From Chloroflexota bacterium (GTDB taxonomy: Bacteria; Chloroflexota; Anaerolineae; 4572-78), in contig JAJRSQ010000282.1 of assembly GCA_024278725.1 (NCBI GenBank), positions 1 through 22,486 of the forward strand: a stretch of DNA of 22,486 nucleotides. The letters run 5' to 3'. Made by a program: the position numbers and the translations under genes. Under the pieces are notes generated by a model. It did not search any database. It was not told the origin of the DNA and was given only the letters and a program-made list of their open reading frames with translations. Positions 1-6,946 of the stretch are shown piece by piece; the stretch's first letter is position 1, and each line of letters opens with the position of its first letter.

Positions 1-141
1 GAAATGGTCATGCCCGGCGACAACATCACCCTGAACGTGGAACTGATTGTCCCCGTCGCCATGGAAGTGGGCGGTAAATTCGCCATCCGCGAAGGCGGAC
101 GCACCGTCGGCGCCGGTGTCATCACCAAAATTATTGAGTAA
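1..141 (+). CDS. tuf: Elongation factor Tu, C-terminal end (partial)
   Basis: The open frame from the window edge encodes the last 46 residues of a protein ending in GGKFAIREGGRTVGAGVI and a short lysine-isoleucine tail. This is the hallmark end of domain 3 of EF-Tu, the GTPase that carries aminoacyl-tRNA to the ribosomal A site. The preceding EMVMPGDNIT segment is also typical of domain 3. The 5' end lies outside the window. It is followed after 22 nt by rpsJ, so the str operon (normally rpsL-rpsG-fusA-tuf) appears to run on into the S10 operon with no terminator visible between them. Confidence 0.95.
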   Translation, partial: EMVMPGDNITLNVELIVPVAMEVGGKFAIREGGRTVGAGVITKIIE

Positions 142-163
142 ATAATAGAAACTGGGGTTTAGT

Positions 164-469
164 ATGGCTAAACAAAAGATTAGAATTAGGTTGAAAGCAT
201 ACGACCACCGTGTGCTGGACCAATCAGTACGGCAAATTGTGGACACAGCAGAACGAACCGGCGCGATGGTAGTGGGTCCCGTCCCATTGCCCACCAAAAT
301 TGAAAAATTTACGGTCATTCGCTCGCCGTTCATTGACAAAGACTCCCGCGAACAGTTTGAAATTCGCACCCACAAACGCCTTATTGACGTCGTAGAGCCT
401 AGTTCAAAAACCATCGACGCCTTGGTGCGCTTGAATCTGCCCGCCGGCGTTGATGTTGAAATCAAGTAA
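164..469 (+). CDS. rpsJ: Small-subunit ribosomal protein uS10
   Basis: The 101-residue product matches uS10 in length (about 102) and in sequence, with MVVGPVPLPTK around residues 35-45 and SPFIDKDSREQFEIRTH around 55-71. S10 sits in the 30S head; in other bacteria it also acts as NusE, pairing with NusB in transcription antitermination, which is known for the family and not visible here. ATG is chosen because the product begins at the usual position; upstream there is only a weak G-rich ribosome site (TGGGGT). It is the first gene of the S10 group, 22 nt after tuf, so no separate S10-operon leader is present. The following 100-nt gap is unusually long and structured. Confidence 0.97.
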   Translation: MAKQKIRIRLKAYDHRVLDQSVRQIVDTAERTGAMVVGPVPLPTKIEKFTVIRSPFIDKDSREQFEIRTHKRLIDVVEPSSKTIDALVRLNLPAGVDVEIK

Positions 470-477
470 AAATAGTT

Positions 478-560
478 CGTTATCTGTAAACCATTTAGAT
501 AATGAAGAAAGGGGTAGGGGGAAAGAGAATGATGTCTGTTTCGCAGACAGTTCTCTCCCC
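478..560 (+). promoter_or_regulatory. Two-hairpin intergenic RNA between rpsJ and rplC
   Basis: Two inverted repeats lie in the 100-nt gap. Hairpin 1 pairs 478-485 with 497-504 (8 bp, one G-U, 11-nt loop). Hairpin 2 pairs 518-521 with 557-560, 524-529 with 551-556, two isolated pairs, and 534-538 with 544-548 around a TTTCG loop: about 17 bp with small bulges. Between them is an exposed purine run (AAGAAAGGGG, ending at 514), the only Shine-Dalgarno-like stretch upstream of rplC. No T-run follows, so this is not an intrinsic terminator. A role in regulating rplC or rplD is inference. Confidence 0.6.
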
Positions 561-569
561 TGTTGAACA

Positions 570-1214
570 ATGAAGGGAATTTTAGGAAGAAAAATTGGTA
601 TGACCCAGATATTTGATGAGCATGAACGGGTTGTTCCTGTGACGCTCATCGAAGCGGGACCCTGCTATGTTACCCAAAAGAAAGAAAAAGAAACTGATGG
701 GTATCTGGCGGTGCAACTGGGCTTTGAGGAAATTCCTGACAAGCGACTGAATAAACCGCTGGCAGGACATTTGAAAAAAGCGGGTGTGCCCATGCTCAAG
801 CACCTGCGAGAATTTCGGGTGAAAGATCATTCTGACCTCGAACTCGGGCAAGTTATTTCAGCCGATATTTTTGAAGTGGGCGACTTTGTGGACGTGGTTG
901 GCACCAGCAAAGGGAAAGGTTTCGCCGGTGTGGTGAAACGCCATCATTTTGCCGGTGGTCCCAAAACACACGGTCAATCTGACCGCCACCGCGCGCCGGG
1001 TTCGATTGGCGCGGGCACAACCCCGGGTCGTGTTTTCAAAGGGATGCGCATGGCTGGGCGTATGGGCGGTCAGCGCGTGACCGTTTCCAATTTGGAAGTG
1101 GTCATCGTTGATAAAGACCGCAACCTTATCGCGGTTAAAGGCGCAATTCCCGGCGCGAAAAACGGTTTGGTGGAAGTAAAAGAAGCACGCAAAACCAAGA
1201 AGCGCGCGAGTTAG
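570..1214 (+). CDS. rplC: Large-subunit ribosomal protein uL3
   Basis: The 214-residue protein begins MKGILGRKIGMTQIFDE, the normal uL3 start, and carries the diagnostic loop HGQSDRHRAPGSIGAGTTPG near residues 130-150, followed by GRMGGQRVTVSN. uL3 is an early-assembly protein of the 50S subunit whose long loop reaches toward the peptidyl-transferase centre. The start is fixed by homology, yet the 20 nt before the ATG are pyrimidine-rich and contain no Shine-Dalgarno sequence; the nearest purine tract is beyond a long hairpin. It is followed 11 nt later by rplD. Confidence 0.97.
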   Translation: MKGILGRKIGMTQIFDEHERVVPVTLIEAGPCYVTQKKEKETDGYLAVQLGFEEIPDKRLNKPLAGHLKKAGVPMLKHLREFRVKDHSDLELGQVISADIFEVGDFVDVVGTSKGKGFAGVVKRHHFAGGPKTHGQSDRHRAPGSIGAGTTPGRVFKGMRMAGRMGGQRVTVSNLEVVIVDKDRNLIAVKGAIPGAKNGLVEVKEARKTKKRAS

Positions 1215-1225
1215 GGGTGTGAGAA

Positions 1226-1846
1226 ATGCAAGTAGCTGTTAAAAACGTAACCGGAAAAAAAGTAGAAGACATTGAATTGCGCGATGATATTTTCGCCGTG
1301 GAACCCCACAAGTCCGTGATGCATCAGGCATTGGTACGCCAACTGGCAAATGCCCGGCAAGGCACTCACAGCACCAAAACTCGCGGTGAAATTAGTGGGA
1401 CAACCGCAAAATGGTATCGCCAAAAAGGCACCGGGCGCGCCCGGCACGGAAGCCGCAAAGCCCCGATTTTTGTGGGCGGTGGCATCGTGTTTGGACCCCG
1501 ACCGCGCAAATACACCAAGAAAATGCCGAAGAAAATGCGGCGGCTGGCACTGCGTTCAGCGTTGTCGGTCAAAGCGGCGGCAGAACAAATTGTTGTGCTG
1601 GATGAATTGAGCTTCGATGAGCCGAAAACCAAAAACATGGTTGAAGTGCTGGCGAATTTGAATCTCGAAGGTAGCGTGGTGGTGTTGATGCCCGAACGCA
1701 ATGTCAATGTTGAACAAAGCATTCACAACCTGACAGATGTGACCTGTCTGCGGGCAAACTACCTCAATGTGCGCGACTTGCTGGGGCATGACTACGTGGT
1801 AATGCCGAAAGCATCCGTTGATGTAATTGAAGGAATATTGGGGTAA
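1226..1846 (+). CDS. rplD: Large-subunit ribosomal protein uL4
   Basis: The 206-residue product is uL4. The extended loop that lines the polypeptide exit tunnel is clear (KTRGEISGTTAKWYRQKGTG, then RARHGSRKAPIFVGGG, residues about 50-90), as is the C-terminal VMPKASVDVIEGILG-type end. In gamma-proteobacteria L4 represses its own operon through the S10 leader; here that leader position is occupied by tuf, so any such control would need another site. ATG is preceded by AGGGGTG. The gene lies 11 nt after rplC and 9 nt before rplW, consistent with coupled translation. Confidence 0.97.
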   Translation: MQVAVKNVTGKKVEDIELRDDIFAVEPHKSVMHQALVRQLANARQGTHSTKTRGEISGTTAKWYRQKGTGRARHGSRKAPIFVGGGIVFGPRPRKYTKKMPKKMRRLALRSALSVKAAAEQIVVLDELSFDEPKTKNMVEVLANLNLEGSVVVLMPERNVNVEQSIHNLTDVTCLRANYLNVRDLLGHDYVVMPKASVDVIEGILG

Positions 1847-1855
1847 GGTGAAATT

Positions 1856-2149
1856 ATGGCACAATTGAACGAATATCAAGTAATCAAACGCCCTATTGTC
1901 ACAGAGAAAAGTGTCGCGGCAACCGCGCTGGATAAATACACTTTTGAAGTGGATATTCGGGCAAACAAAGTCCAAATAGCCGAAGCCGTGTCGCTCATTT
2001 TTGATGTTGACGTTCTTCGGGTAAATGTTATTAAATCCATCCCCAAATTCGGGCGATGGGGGCGCAAAATTGTAAAACGAAAACCTGCAACCAAAAAAGC
2101 AATCGTTACGCTGGCAGCCGGTCAGCGCATTGATGCCTTTGGAGCTTAG
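1856..2149 (+). CDS. rplW: Large-subunit ribosomal protein uL23
   Basis: This 97-residue protein has the uL23 layout: YQVIKRPIVTEKS near the N terminus, a beta-strand region with VDIRANKVQIAEAV, and VNVIKSIPKFGRWGRKIVKRKPATKKAIVTL toward the C terminus (extended loop). uL23 sits at the exit-tunnel rim and is the docking site for trigger factor and SRP. The ribosome site is AAGGTGAA, 4 nt before the ATG. Only 9 nt separate it from rplD, whereas 103 structured nucleotides follow before rplB. Confidence 0.97.
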   Translation: MAQLNEYQVIKRPIVTEKSVAATALDKYTFEVDIRANKVQIAEAVSLIFDVDVLRVNVIKSIPKFGRWGRKIVKRKPATKKAIVTLAAGQRIDAFGA

Positions 2150-2158
2150 TTTACGAAA

Positions 2159-2243
2159 CCGCTTATAAAAAAACAAGGTTAGTGAGCCTTCACCGTTCAC
2201 CCATTCACCACTAGCCTTCATAAATTTTATAGGCGAAAAGCGG
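2159..2243 (+). promoter_or_regulatory. Nested stem-loop covering the rplB ribosome site
   Basis: Three stacked helices fill the rplW-rplB gap. The outer helix pairs 2159-2164 with 2238-2243 (6 bp), the middle one 2165-2170 with 2225-2230 (6 bp, with 7 unpaired nt on the 3' side), and the inner one 2175-2184 with 2209-2218 (10 bp, one G-U). The 24-nt terminal loop and its edge contain three copies of TTCACC (2189, 2196, 2204). The 3' strand of the outer helix includes GCGG of the rplB ribosome site (GCGGAG, 2240-2245). The layout suits an RNA that hides or exposes the rplB start; its ligand is unknown. Found by eye, not energy-scored. Confidence 0.6.
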
Positions 2244-2252
2244 AGTGCATGT

Positions 2253-3086
2253 ATGCCTATCAAGAGTTATAAACCAACCTCTCCCGGTCGCAGAGGGATG
2301 ACTGCCTCTACATTTGAGCGTATCACCCGAAGCAAACCGGAAAAAAGTTTAACACGTCCTCTTCATAAGAAAGCCGGTCGCAACGCCCGTGGTGTCATCA
2401 CCGTGCGGCATCGAGGCGGCGGGCACAAGCGAAAATACCGATTGATCGACTTCAAACGCGATAAACACGGTATTCCCGCAACTGTATCAAGCATTGAGTA
2501 CGACCCGAATCGGTCGGCACGCATTGCTTTATTAACCTACGCAGACGGCGAAAAGCGATACATCATCGCCCCGCAAGGTTTACGTGTTGGCGACAGCATC
2601 ATGGCTGGCGCAAACGCGGAAATCAAAGTTGGGCACGCATTGCCAATTAGCCGCATTCCACTCGGTACACAAGTACATAATGTAGAACTTTACCCCGGCA
2701 AAGGCGGGCAGCTTGTTCGCTCGGCGGGAACTTCCGCCCAAGTATTGGCGAAAGAAGGTCCCTATGCCCAACTGCGTTTGCCCAGCGGTGAAGTTCGCTA
2801 CGTCAGCCAGCAATGTATGGCGACAATCGGCGTTGTGGGTAATGTTGAACACAACATCGTCAAACTGGGTAAAGCCGGTAGAAAACGCTGGATGGGGGTT
2901 CGTCCGTCGGTGCGCGGTACAGCCATGGATCCCAACAGCCACCCGCATGGTGGCGGTGAAGGGCGCTCATCCGTGGGGATGCCCGGACCCAAAACCCCGT
3001 GGGGGAAACCTGCACTGGGTGCAAAAACTCGCCGGAATAAAGCAACTGATAAATACATCGTCCGCCGACGCGGAAAACGCCGGTAG
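2253..3086 (+). CDS. rplB: Large-subunit ribosomal protein uL2
   Basis: The 277-residue product is uL2, close to the family length of about 275. It has the N-terminal KSYKPTSPGRRGMT, the central RNA-binding fold and the C-terminal AMDPNSHPHGGGEGR, whose histidine (equivalent of His229 in E. coli) lies near the peptidyl-transferase centre. uL2 is needed for subunit association and peptidyl transfer. ATG is preceded by GGAGTG at 5-nt spacing; this site lies at the base of an intergenic stem-loop, so translation may be controlled by folding. rpsS follows 20 nt downstream. Confidence 0.97.
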   Translation: MPIKSYKPTSPGRRGMTASTFERITRSKPEKSLTRPLHKKAGRNARGVITVRHRGGGHKRKYRLIDFKRDKHGIPATVSSIEYDPNRSARIALLTYADGEKRYIIAPQGLRVGDSIMAGANAEIKVGHALPISRIPLGTQVHNVELYPGKGGQLVRSAGTSAQVLAKEGPYAQLRLPSGEVRYVSQQCMATIGVVGNVEHNIVKLGKAGRKRWMGVRPSVRGTAMDPNSHPHGGGEGRSSVGMPGPKTPWGKPALGAKTRRNKATDKYIVRRRGKRR

Positions 3087-3106
3087 AAAAAAGGTAGGTG
3101 TGAAGA

Positions 3107-3385
3107 ATGTCTCGTTCACTTAAAAAAGGTCCGTTTGTAGAACCCAAATTGCTGAAAAAAATTGAGGCAATGAACGACTCTGGCGAAAAGCGCGTCATCA
3201 AAACTTGGTCGCGTGCCAGCACCGTTTATCCACAAATGGTGGGGCACACAATTGCGGTGCACGATGGTCGCCGTCATGTTCCCATCTACATCAGCGAAAA
3301 CATGGTCGGGCACAAGCTGGGAGAATTCGCGCCCACACGATTGTTCCGCGGTCACGTTGCCAAAGAAAAAGGGTCTCGACGGTAG
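3107..3385 (+). CDS. rpsS: Small-subunit ribosomal protein uS19
   Basis: The 92-residue protein starts MSRSLKKGPFVEPKLL and ends with GEFAPTRLFRGH plus a short basic tail, both diagnostic of uS19. It binds the 30S head with S13 near the A-site finger contacts. Length equals that of typical bacterial homologues (about 92). The ribosome site AAGGTAGGTG precedes the ATG. It sits 20 nt after rplB and 23 nt before rplV, in canonical order. Confidence 0.97.
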   Translation: MSRSLKKGPFVEPKLLKKIEAMNDSGEKRVIKTWSRASTVYPQMVGHTIAVHDGRRHVPIYISENMVGHKLGEFAPTRLFRGHVAKEKGSRR

Positions 3386-3408
3386 TTTAAACGAAAAGGT
3401 AAAGAATT

Positions 3409-3753
3409 ATGGCAGATATTCAAATTCAAGCAGTGTCTAAATACTTGATGGGATCGCCATTGAAGGCACGGCGAGTTGTGAATGCGGTGCGGGGGATGCC
3501 TGCAATGCAAGCATTGGAAATGTTGAGCCTGATGCCTCATGCCGCCGCAACAACCGTTGCCAAAACCGTAAAAAGTGCTATTTCCAACGCAGAAGAAAAT
3601 TACGGTTTGAATGGTGAGGATTTGGTGATTGCCAGTATTTGGGCAAACGAAGGTCCCCGTCTGAAACGAATGCGGTTTGGCGCGCGTGGTCGGGTGAAAC
3701 CAATCATCAAGCGAACATCACACATCACAGTTGTGTTGGAAGAAAGAGCATAG
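3409..3753 (+). CDS. rplV: Large-subunit ribosomal protein uL22
   Basis: The 114-residue product is uL22: the N-terminal segment KYLMGSPLKARRVVNAVRG, the SAISNAEENYGL helix and the C-terminal hairpin FGARGRVKPIIKRTSHITV, which in the ribosome reaches into the exit tunnel and is a site of macrolide-resistance changes. Length is usual (110-115). The next ribosome site, GGGAGGT, begins at its TAG stop, so rpsC is probably translationally coupled to it. Confidence 0.97.
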   Translation: MADIQIQAVSKYLMGSPLKARRVVNAVRGMPAMQALEMLSLMPHAAATTVAKTVKSAISNAEENYGLNGEDLVIASIWANEGPRLKRMRFGARGRVKPIIKRTSHITVVLEERA

Positions 3754-3763
3754 GGAGGTCATT

Positions 3764-4438
3764 TTGGGACGTAAAGTACATCCGGTAGGATTTCGTCTGG
3801 GAATTGTAAAACAGCATAAAGCGCAGTGGTATGCCGAAGGGAAAGAATACGCCGCGCTTTTGCGGGAAGACCGTGCCATTCGCACGCTCATTCGCAAAGA
3901 AAATGACCATGCCGGAATTTCAAGAATTGAAATTGAACGGCTCCCGGTTGCTCGTCAAGTGTCGGTGAAGATTCACACCGCCAAACCCGGCATTCTGATT
4001 GGGCGCAAAGGTCAAAACGTCAACATCCTGCGTAAAAAGCTGGAAGAACTGACCGGCAAGAAAATCCATCTGGATATTCTGGAAGTGGACAACATTGATA
4101 CCGACGCATACCTGATTGGTCAGAGCATCGCGCAACAATTGGAACGCCGTATTTCCCATAAACGCGCCATGAAACAAGCGGTTCGCCGCGCCATGCGCGC
4201 CGGCGCCAAGGGAATCATGATTACCTGTGGCGGTCGGTTGGGCGGTTCCGATATGGCTCGTCGGGAAACAGTTCGCGAAGGACGTATTCCGCGCCACACC
4301 CTGCGCGCCGATATTGATTATGCTAACGTGGAAGCATTGACCACCTTCAGCAAAATCGGCATCAAAGTGTGGGTTTACAAAGGCGATATTTTGCCCGAAG
4401 CGAAAGAAGAAATCAGCGGGGCATATAGCGCATCGTAG
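3764..4438 (+). CDS. rpsC: Small-subunit ribosomal protein uS3
   Basis: I place the start at a TTG codon giving MGRKVHPVGFRLGIV, the universal uS3 N terminus, with GGGAGGT ending 4 nt before it; an in-frame TTG farther upstream would lie inside rplV and is rejected. The 224-residue protein has a KH domain with the GRKG loop (ILIGRKGQNVNILRKKLEEL) and the C-terminal domain with GGRLGGSDMARRE. uS3 lines the mRNA entry channel of the 30S subunit and contributes to helicase activity. The TTG start gives a gap of 10 nt after rplV. Confidence 0.96.
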   Translation: MGRKVHPVGFRLGIVKQHKAQWYAEGKEYAALLREDRAIRTLIRKENDHAGISRIEIERLPVARQVSVKIHTAKPGILIGRKGQNVNILRKKLEELTGKKIHLDILEVDNIDTDAYLIGQSIAQQLERRISHKRAMKQAVRRAMRAGAKGIMITCGGRLGGSDMARRETVREGRIPRHTLRADIDYANVEALTTFSKIGIKVWVYKGDILPEAKEEISGAYSAS

Positions 4439-4460
4439 CCCCTTGTAGGAGAGAAAAACC

Positions 4461-4877
4461 ATGTTAATGCCAAAGAGATTCAAATATCGAAAGCAAATGC
4501 GCGGTCGTATGAAAGGGAAAGCCGGGCGCGGCACGCACATTGCGTTTGGCGACTACGCGCTGCAAGCCCTGGAACCCGCATGGATTAATAGCCGGCAAAT
4601 TGAAGCGGCTCGTCGGGCAGTGGTTCGGTACATTCGGCGCGGCGGTAAATTCTGGATTAGAATTTTCCCCGATAAACCCATCACCCAGAAAGCCGCTGAA
4701 ACCCGTATGGGAAGCGGTAAAGGGAATGTGGAATATTACGCCGCCGTTGTCAAACCCGGACGCATCTTGTTTGAACTTTCCGGTGTGCCGGAAGATGTTG
4801 CCAAAGAAGCTATGCGCCTCGCCAGCCATAAACTCCCCATCAAAACCCAGTTTATCACACGGCAGGGGGTGCAATAA
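4461..4877 (+). CDS. rplP: Large-subunit ribosomal protein uL16
   Basis: The 138-residue product begins MLMPKRFKYRKQMRGRMKG, the classic uL16 start, and contains IEAARRAVVRYIRRGGKFWI and PDKPITQKAAETRMGSGKG. uL16 is a late-assembly 50S protein near the A site that helps position tRNA. Length is typical (136-144). GTAGGAGAG supplies the ribosome site. Its TAA stop shares one base with the ATG of rpmC (TAATG), a tight arrangement that favours reinitiation. Confidence 0.97.
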   Translation: MLMPKRFKYRKQMRGRMKGKAGRGTHIAFGDYALQALEPAWINSRQIEAARRAVVRYIRRGGKFWIRIFPDKPITQKAAETRMGSGKGNVEYYAAVVKPGRILFELSGVPEDVAKEAMRLASHKLPIKTQFITRQGVQ

Positions 4878-5068
4878 TGTTTGCAAATGAAATCAGAGAA
4901 TTATCATTGGAAGAAATTGAGCTGAAACTGCAAGACGCATATCAGGAACTGTTTAACCTGCGCTTTCAACTTTCAACCAAACAGCTCAAAGATTATAACA
5001 GCGTGAAAGCCGTAAAACGCGAGATTGCCCGGTTGAAAACAGTGGCACGTCAAAAGGCTCAGGGATAA
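4877..5068 (+). CDS. rpmC: Large-subunit ribosomal protein uL29
   Basis: This 63-residue two-helix protein shows the uL29 pattern: LSLEEIELKLQDAYQELFNLRFQLST then VKAVKREIARLKTVARQK. uL29 sits beside uL23 at the exit tunnel. The ATG overlaps the stop codon of rplP by one base. rpsQ follows after 11 nt. Confidence 0.95.
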   Translation: MFANEIRELSLEEIELKLQDAYQELFNLRFQLSTKQLKDYNSVKAVKREIARLKTVARQKAQG

Positions 5069-5079
5069 GAGGTAAAAAT

Positions 5080-5337
5080 ATGGCACGAGAGAATCGAAAA
5101 ACACTGGTTGGTCGCGTGGTAAGTGACAAAATGGATAAAACCATCGTGGTGAGCGTCACCCGCACCAAACGACACCGGTTGTATGGCAAGGTCATTCGGC
5201 GCAGTACAAAATTCAAAGCCCACGATGAGCAAAACGCCGCCACCGTTGGCGACACGGTAAGAATCGTCGAATCTCGCCCAATCAGTAAAGAAAAACGCTG
5301 GGTAATGACCGAAATTTTAGAGCGCGCTCAGGGTTAG
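5080..5337 (+). CDS. rpsQ: Small-subunit ribosomal protein uS17
   Basis: The 85-residue OB-fold protein carries the uS17 signature: KTLVGRVVSDKMDKTIVV at the N terminus, RHRLYGKVIRRSTKFKAHDE in the middle and GDTVRIVESRPISKEKRW near the C terminus. It is a primary binder of the 5' domain of 16S rRNA. AGAGGT provides the ribosome site. It closes the classical S10 group; rplN follows after 35 nt with no terminator or clear promoter, so transcription most likely continues into the spc group. Confidence 0.97.
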   Translation: MARENRKTLVGRVVSDKMDKTIVVSVTRTKRHRLYGKVIRRSTKFKAHDEQNAATVGDTVRIVESRPISKEKRWVMTEILERAQG

Positions 5338-5372
5338 TGCCTGCTCAGTAATGGATAACTTGGGAGAGCACA

Positions 5373-5744
5373 ATGATTCAAAAAGAAAGTCGTTTAAAAA
5401 TAGCAGATAATACGGGCGCCAAAGAAGTTTTGTGTATCCAGGTGATGGGCGGTTCGAGACGAAGATACGGTAGTTTGGGAGATGTCATCACCGCTACCGT
5501 GAAACATGCCGCGCCCCACAGTGGTGTGAAAAAAGGCGATATTGTAAAAGCCGTAATTGTGCGCACCAAAAAAGAAATTGGACGGCGCGACGGTTCCTAC
5601 ATCCGCTTTGATGAAAATGCCGCCGTGATTTTGGACAGTGATGGACAATCACCCAAAGGGACACGTATTTTTGGTCCGGTTGCCCGCGAACTCAGAGAAA
5701 AAGGGTTTATGAGAATCGTCTCGTTAGCACCAGAAGTGCTATAA
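5373..5744 (+). CDS. rplN: Large-subunit ribosomal protein uL14
   Basis: The 123-residue product matches uL14 in length (122-123) and motifs: MIQKESRLKIADNTGAKEV at the start, KAVIVRTKKEIGRRDGSYI in the middle and GTRIFGPVARELREKGF near the end. uL14 forms intersubunit bridges with 16S rRNA and is the binding site of the silencing factor RsfS. GGGAG precedes the ATG by 6 nt. It is the first gene of the spc group. Confidence 0.97.
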   Translation: MIQKESRLKIADNTGAKEVLCIQVMGGSRRRYGSLGDVITATVKHAAPHSGVKKGDIVKAVIVRTKKEIGRRDGSYIRFDENAAVILDSDGQSPKGTRIFGPVARELREKGFMRIVSLAPEVL

Positions 5745-5783
5745 CCCGGTGTATAGAAATCTAACGAGCGAGGAGTAGAAAGA

Positions 5784-6146
5784 ATGCAGAAAATAAAAAA
5801 GGGAGACACCGTACAGGTTATTGCCGGTAACGATTTGGGTCTTCAAGGTGAAGTGATGGAGGTCAAGAAGGGTTGGGATGCCTCCCGGCGTGGTCAACCG
5901 GCGCGTCGCAACATCAACAAAGACCGGGTGGTGGTTTCCGGAGTGCGGATAGTGAAAAAACACCAACGCCCGGTGAGCCAGACCCAGACCCAAACCGGCA
6001 TCATCGAGTTTGAAGCTCCCATTCACATTTCTAATGTTATGTTGGTTTGTCCGGCTTGCGGTGAACCAACTCGTGTTGGTTTTGAAATCGTAGATGGCAA
6101 AAAATACCGCTTGTGCAAACGCTGCGGTGAAACCATCGATAAATAA
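5784..6146 (+). CDS. rplX: Large-subunit ribosomal protein uL24, zinc-ribbon form
   Basis: This 120-residue protein has the uL24 KOW region at residues 4-35 (KGDTVQVIAGNDLGLQGEV) and the IVKKHQRPV motif near 56-64. Two features set it apart from the roughly 100-residue E. coli form: a basic insertion around residues 30-46 (GWDASRRGQPARRNINK) and four cysteines at 89, 92, 111 and 114 (CPAC and CKRC) that should bind zinc, as in many bacterial uL24 proteins. uL24 initiates 50S assembly. The ribosome site is GCGAGGAG. Confidence 0.95.
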   Translation: MQKIKKGDTVQVIAGNDLGLQGEVMEVKKGWDASRRGQPARRNINKDRVVVSGVRIVKKHQRPVSQTQTQTGIIEFEAPIHISNVMLVCPACGEPTRVGFEIVDGKKYRLCKRCGETIDK

Positions 6147-6167
6147 TGGTACTGACTGAGGTGTGGA

Positions 6168-6713
6168 ATGCCTAGAATGCTTGATAAATATAAAACCGAA
6201 GTAGTACCAGCCCTGATGGAAGATTTTGACTACAAAAACGTGATGCAAGTCCCAAAACTGGACAAGATTGTGGTCAACGTGGGGCTTGGTGAAGCGCTTC
6301 AAAACAGTAAATCTTTGGAAAACGCACTGGGTGACATCACTCAGATTACCGGGCAGCGTCCGGTGGTCACCCGTGCCAAGAAATCCATCGCAACCTTCCA
6401 CTTGCGTGCGGGCAACCCCATCGGGGTAAAAGTGACCCTGCGCGGCAAACGGATGTGGGATTTCTTCGACCGGCTGGTGAGCATTGCCCTGCCGCGTAAA
6501 CGAGACTTTCGGGGAATTTCGCCAAACAGCTTTGATGGTCGCGGAAATTATACGTTGGGCTTCAAAGAACAGCTTGTGTGGCCCGAAATTGATTACGATA
6601 AAGTAGACAAAATCCGCGGGATGGAAGTGACCATCGTTACCACCGCCGATTCAGATGAAGAAGGACGCCGGTTGTTAGACTTACTCGGTATGCCCTTTGT
6701 AAAAAGGAGTTAG
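6168..6713 (+). CDS. rplE: Large-subunit ribosomal protein uL5
   Basis: The 181-residue product is uL5, with VPKLDKIVVNVGLGEA (residues 27-42), the tRNA-contacting segment VTRAKKSIATFHLRAGNPIG and GFKEQLVWPEIDYDKV. uL5 binds 5S rRNA together with uL18 in the central protuberance and touches P-site tRNA. Length is standard (about 180). It ends 4 nt before rpsN, and the ribosome site for rpsN (AAGGAG) lies inside its last codons, pointing to coupled translation. Confidence 0.97.
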   Translation: MPRMLDKYKTEVVPALMEDFDYKNVMQVPKLDKIVVNVGLGEALQNSKSLENALGDITQITGQRPVVTRAKKSIATFHLRAGNPIGVKVTLRGKRMWDFFDRLVSIALPRKRDFRGISPNSFDGRGNYTLGFKEQLVWPEIDYDKVDKIRGMEVTIVTTADSDEEGRRLLDLLGMPFVKRS

Positions 6714-6717
6714 TTTT

Positions 6718-6900
6718 ATGGCGAAAAAATCCATGATTAACCGCGAATTAAATCGCAAATACCCCACTCGGGTACGCAATCGTTGCAGCCGCTGTGGTCG
6801 CCCCCGCGCATATATGCGCCGTTTCGACCTCTGCCGGATTTGTTTCCGTGAATTGGCAAATGATGGTCAGATTCCCGGAGTTGTGAAGTCGAGTTGGTAA
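6718..6900 (+). CDS. rpsZ: Small-subunit ribosomal protein uS14, zinc-binding type Z
   Basis: The 60-residue product is the short zinc-binding form of uS14, with cysteines at 23, 26, 39 and 42 (CSRC and CRIC) separated by GRPRAYMRRFDL. The longer, zinc-free form seen in enterobacteria has about 100 residues. uS14 packs against S3 and S10 in the 30S head. It is often named rpsN or rpsZ; the Z form is clear here. It lies 4 nt after rplE and 46 nt before rpsH. Confidence 0.96.
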   Translation: MAKKSMINRELNRKYPTRVRNRCSRCGRPRAYMRRFDLCRICFRELANDGQIPGVVKSSW

Positions 6901-6946
6901 GTCAGCTTGAACTGATACTGCTTACTTGTAAAGGAGAACCAAAAGA

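Noticed and set aside
1556..2263. Antisense open frame of 235 codons over rplD and rplW
   Set aside because: It mirrors two certain ribosomal-protein genes, has no family resemblance or ribosome site, and its low-complexity His/Phe-rich product is typical of a reverse-strand shadow.
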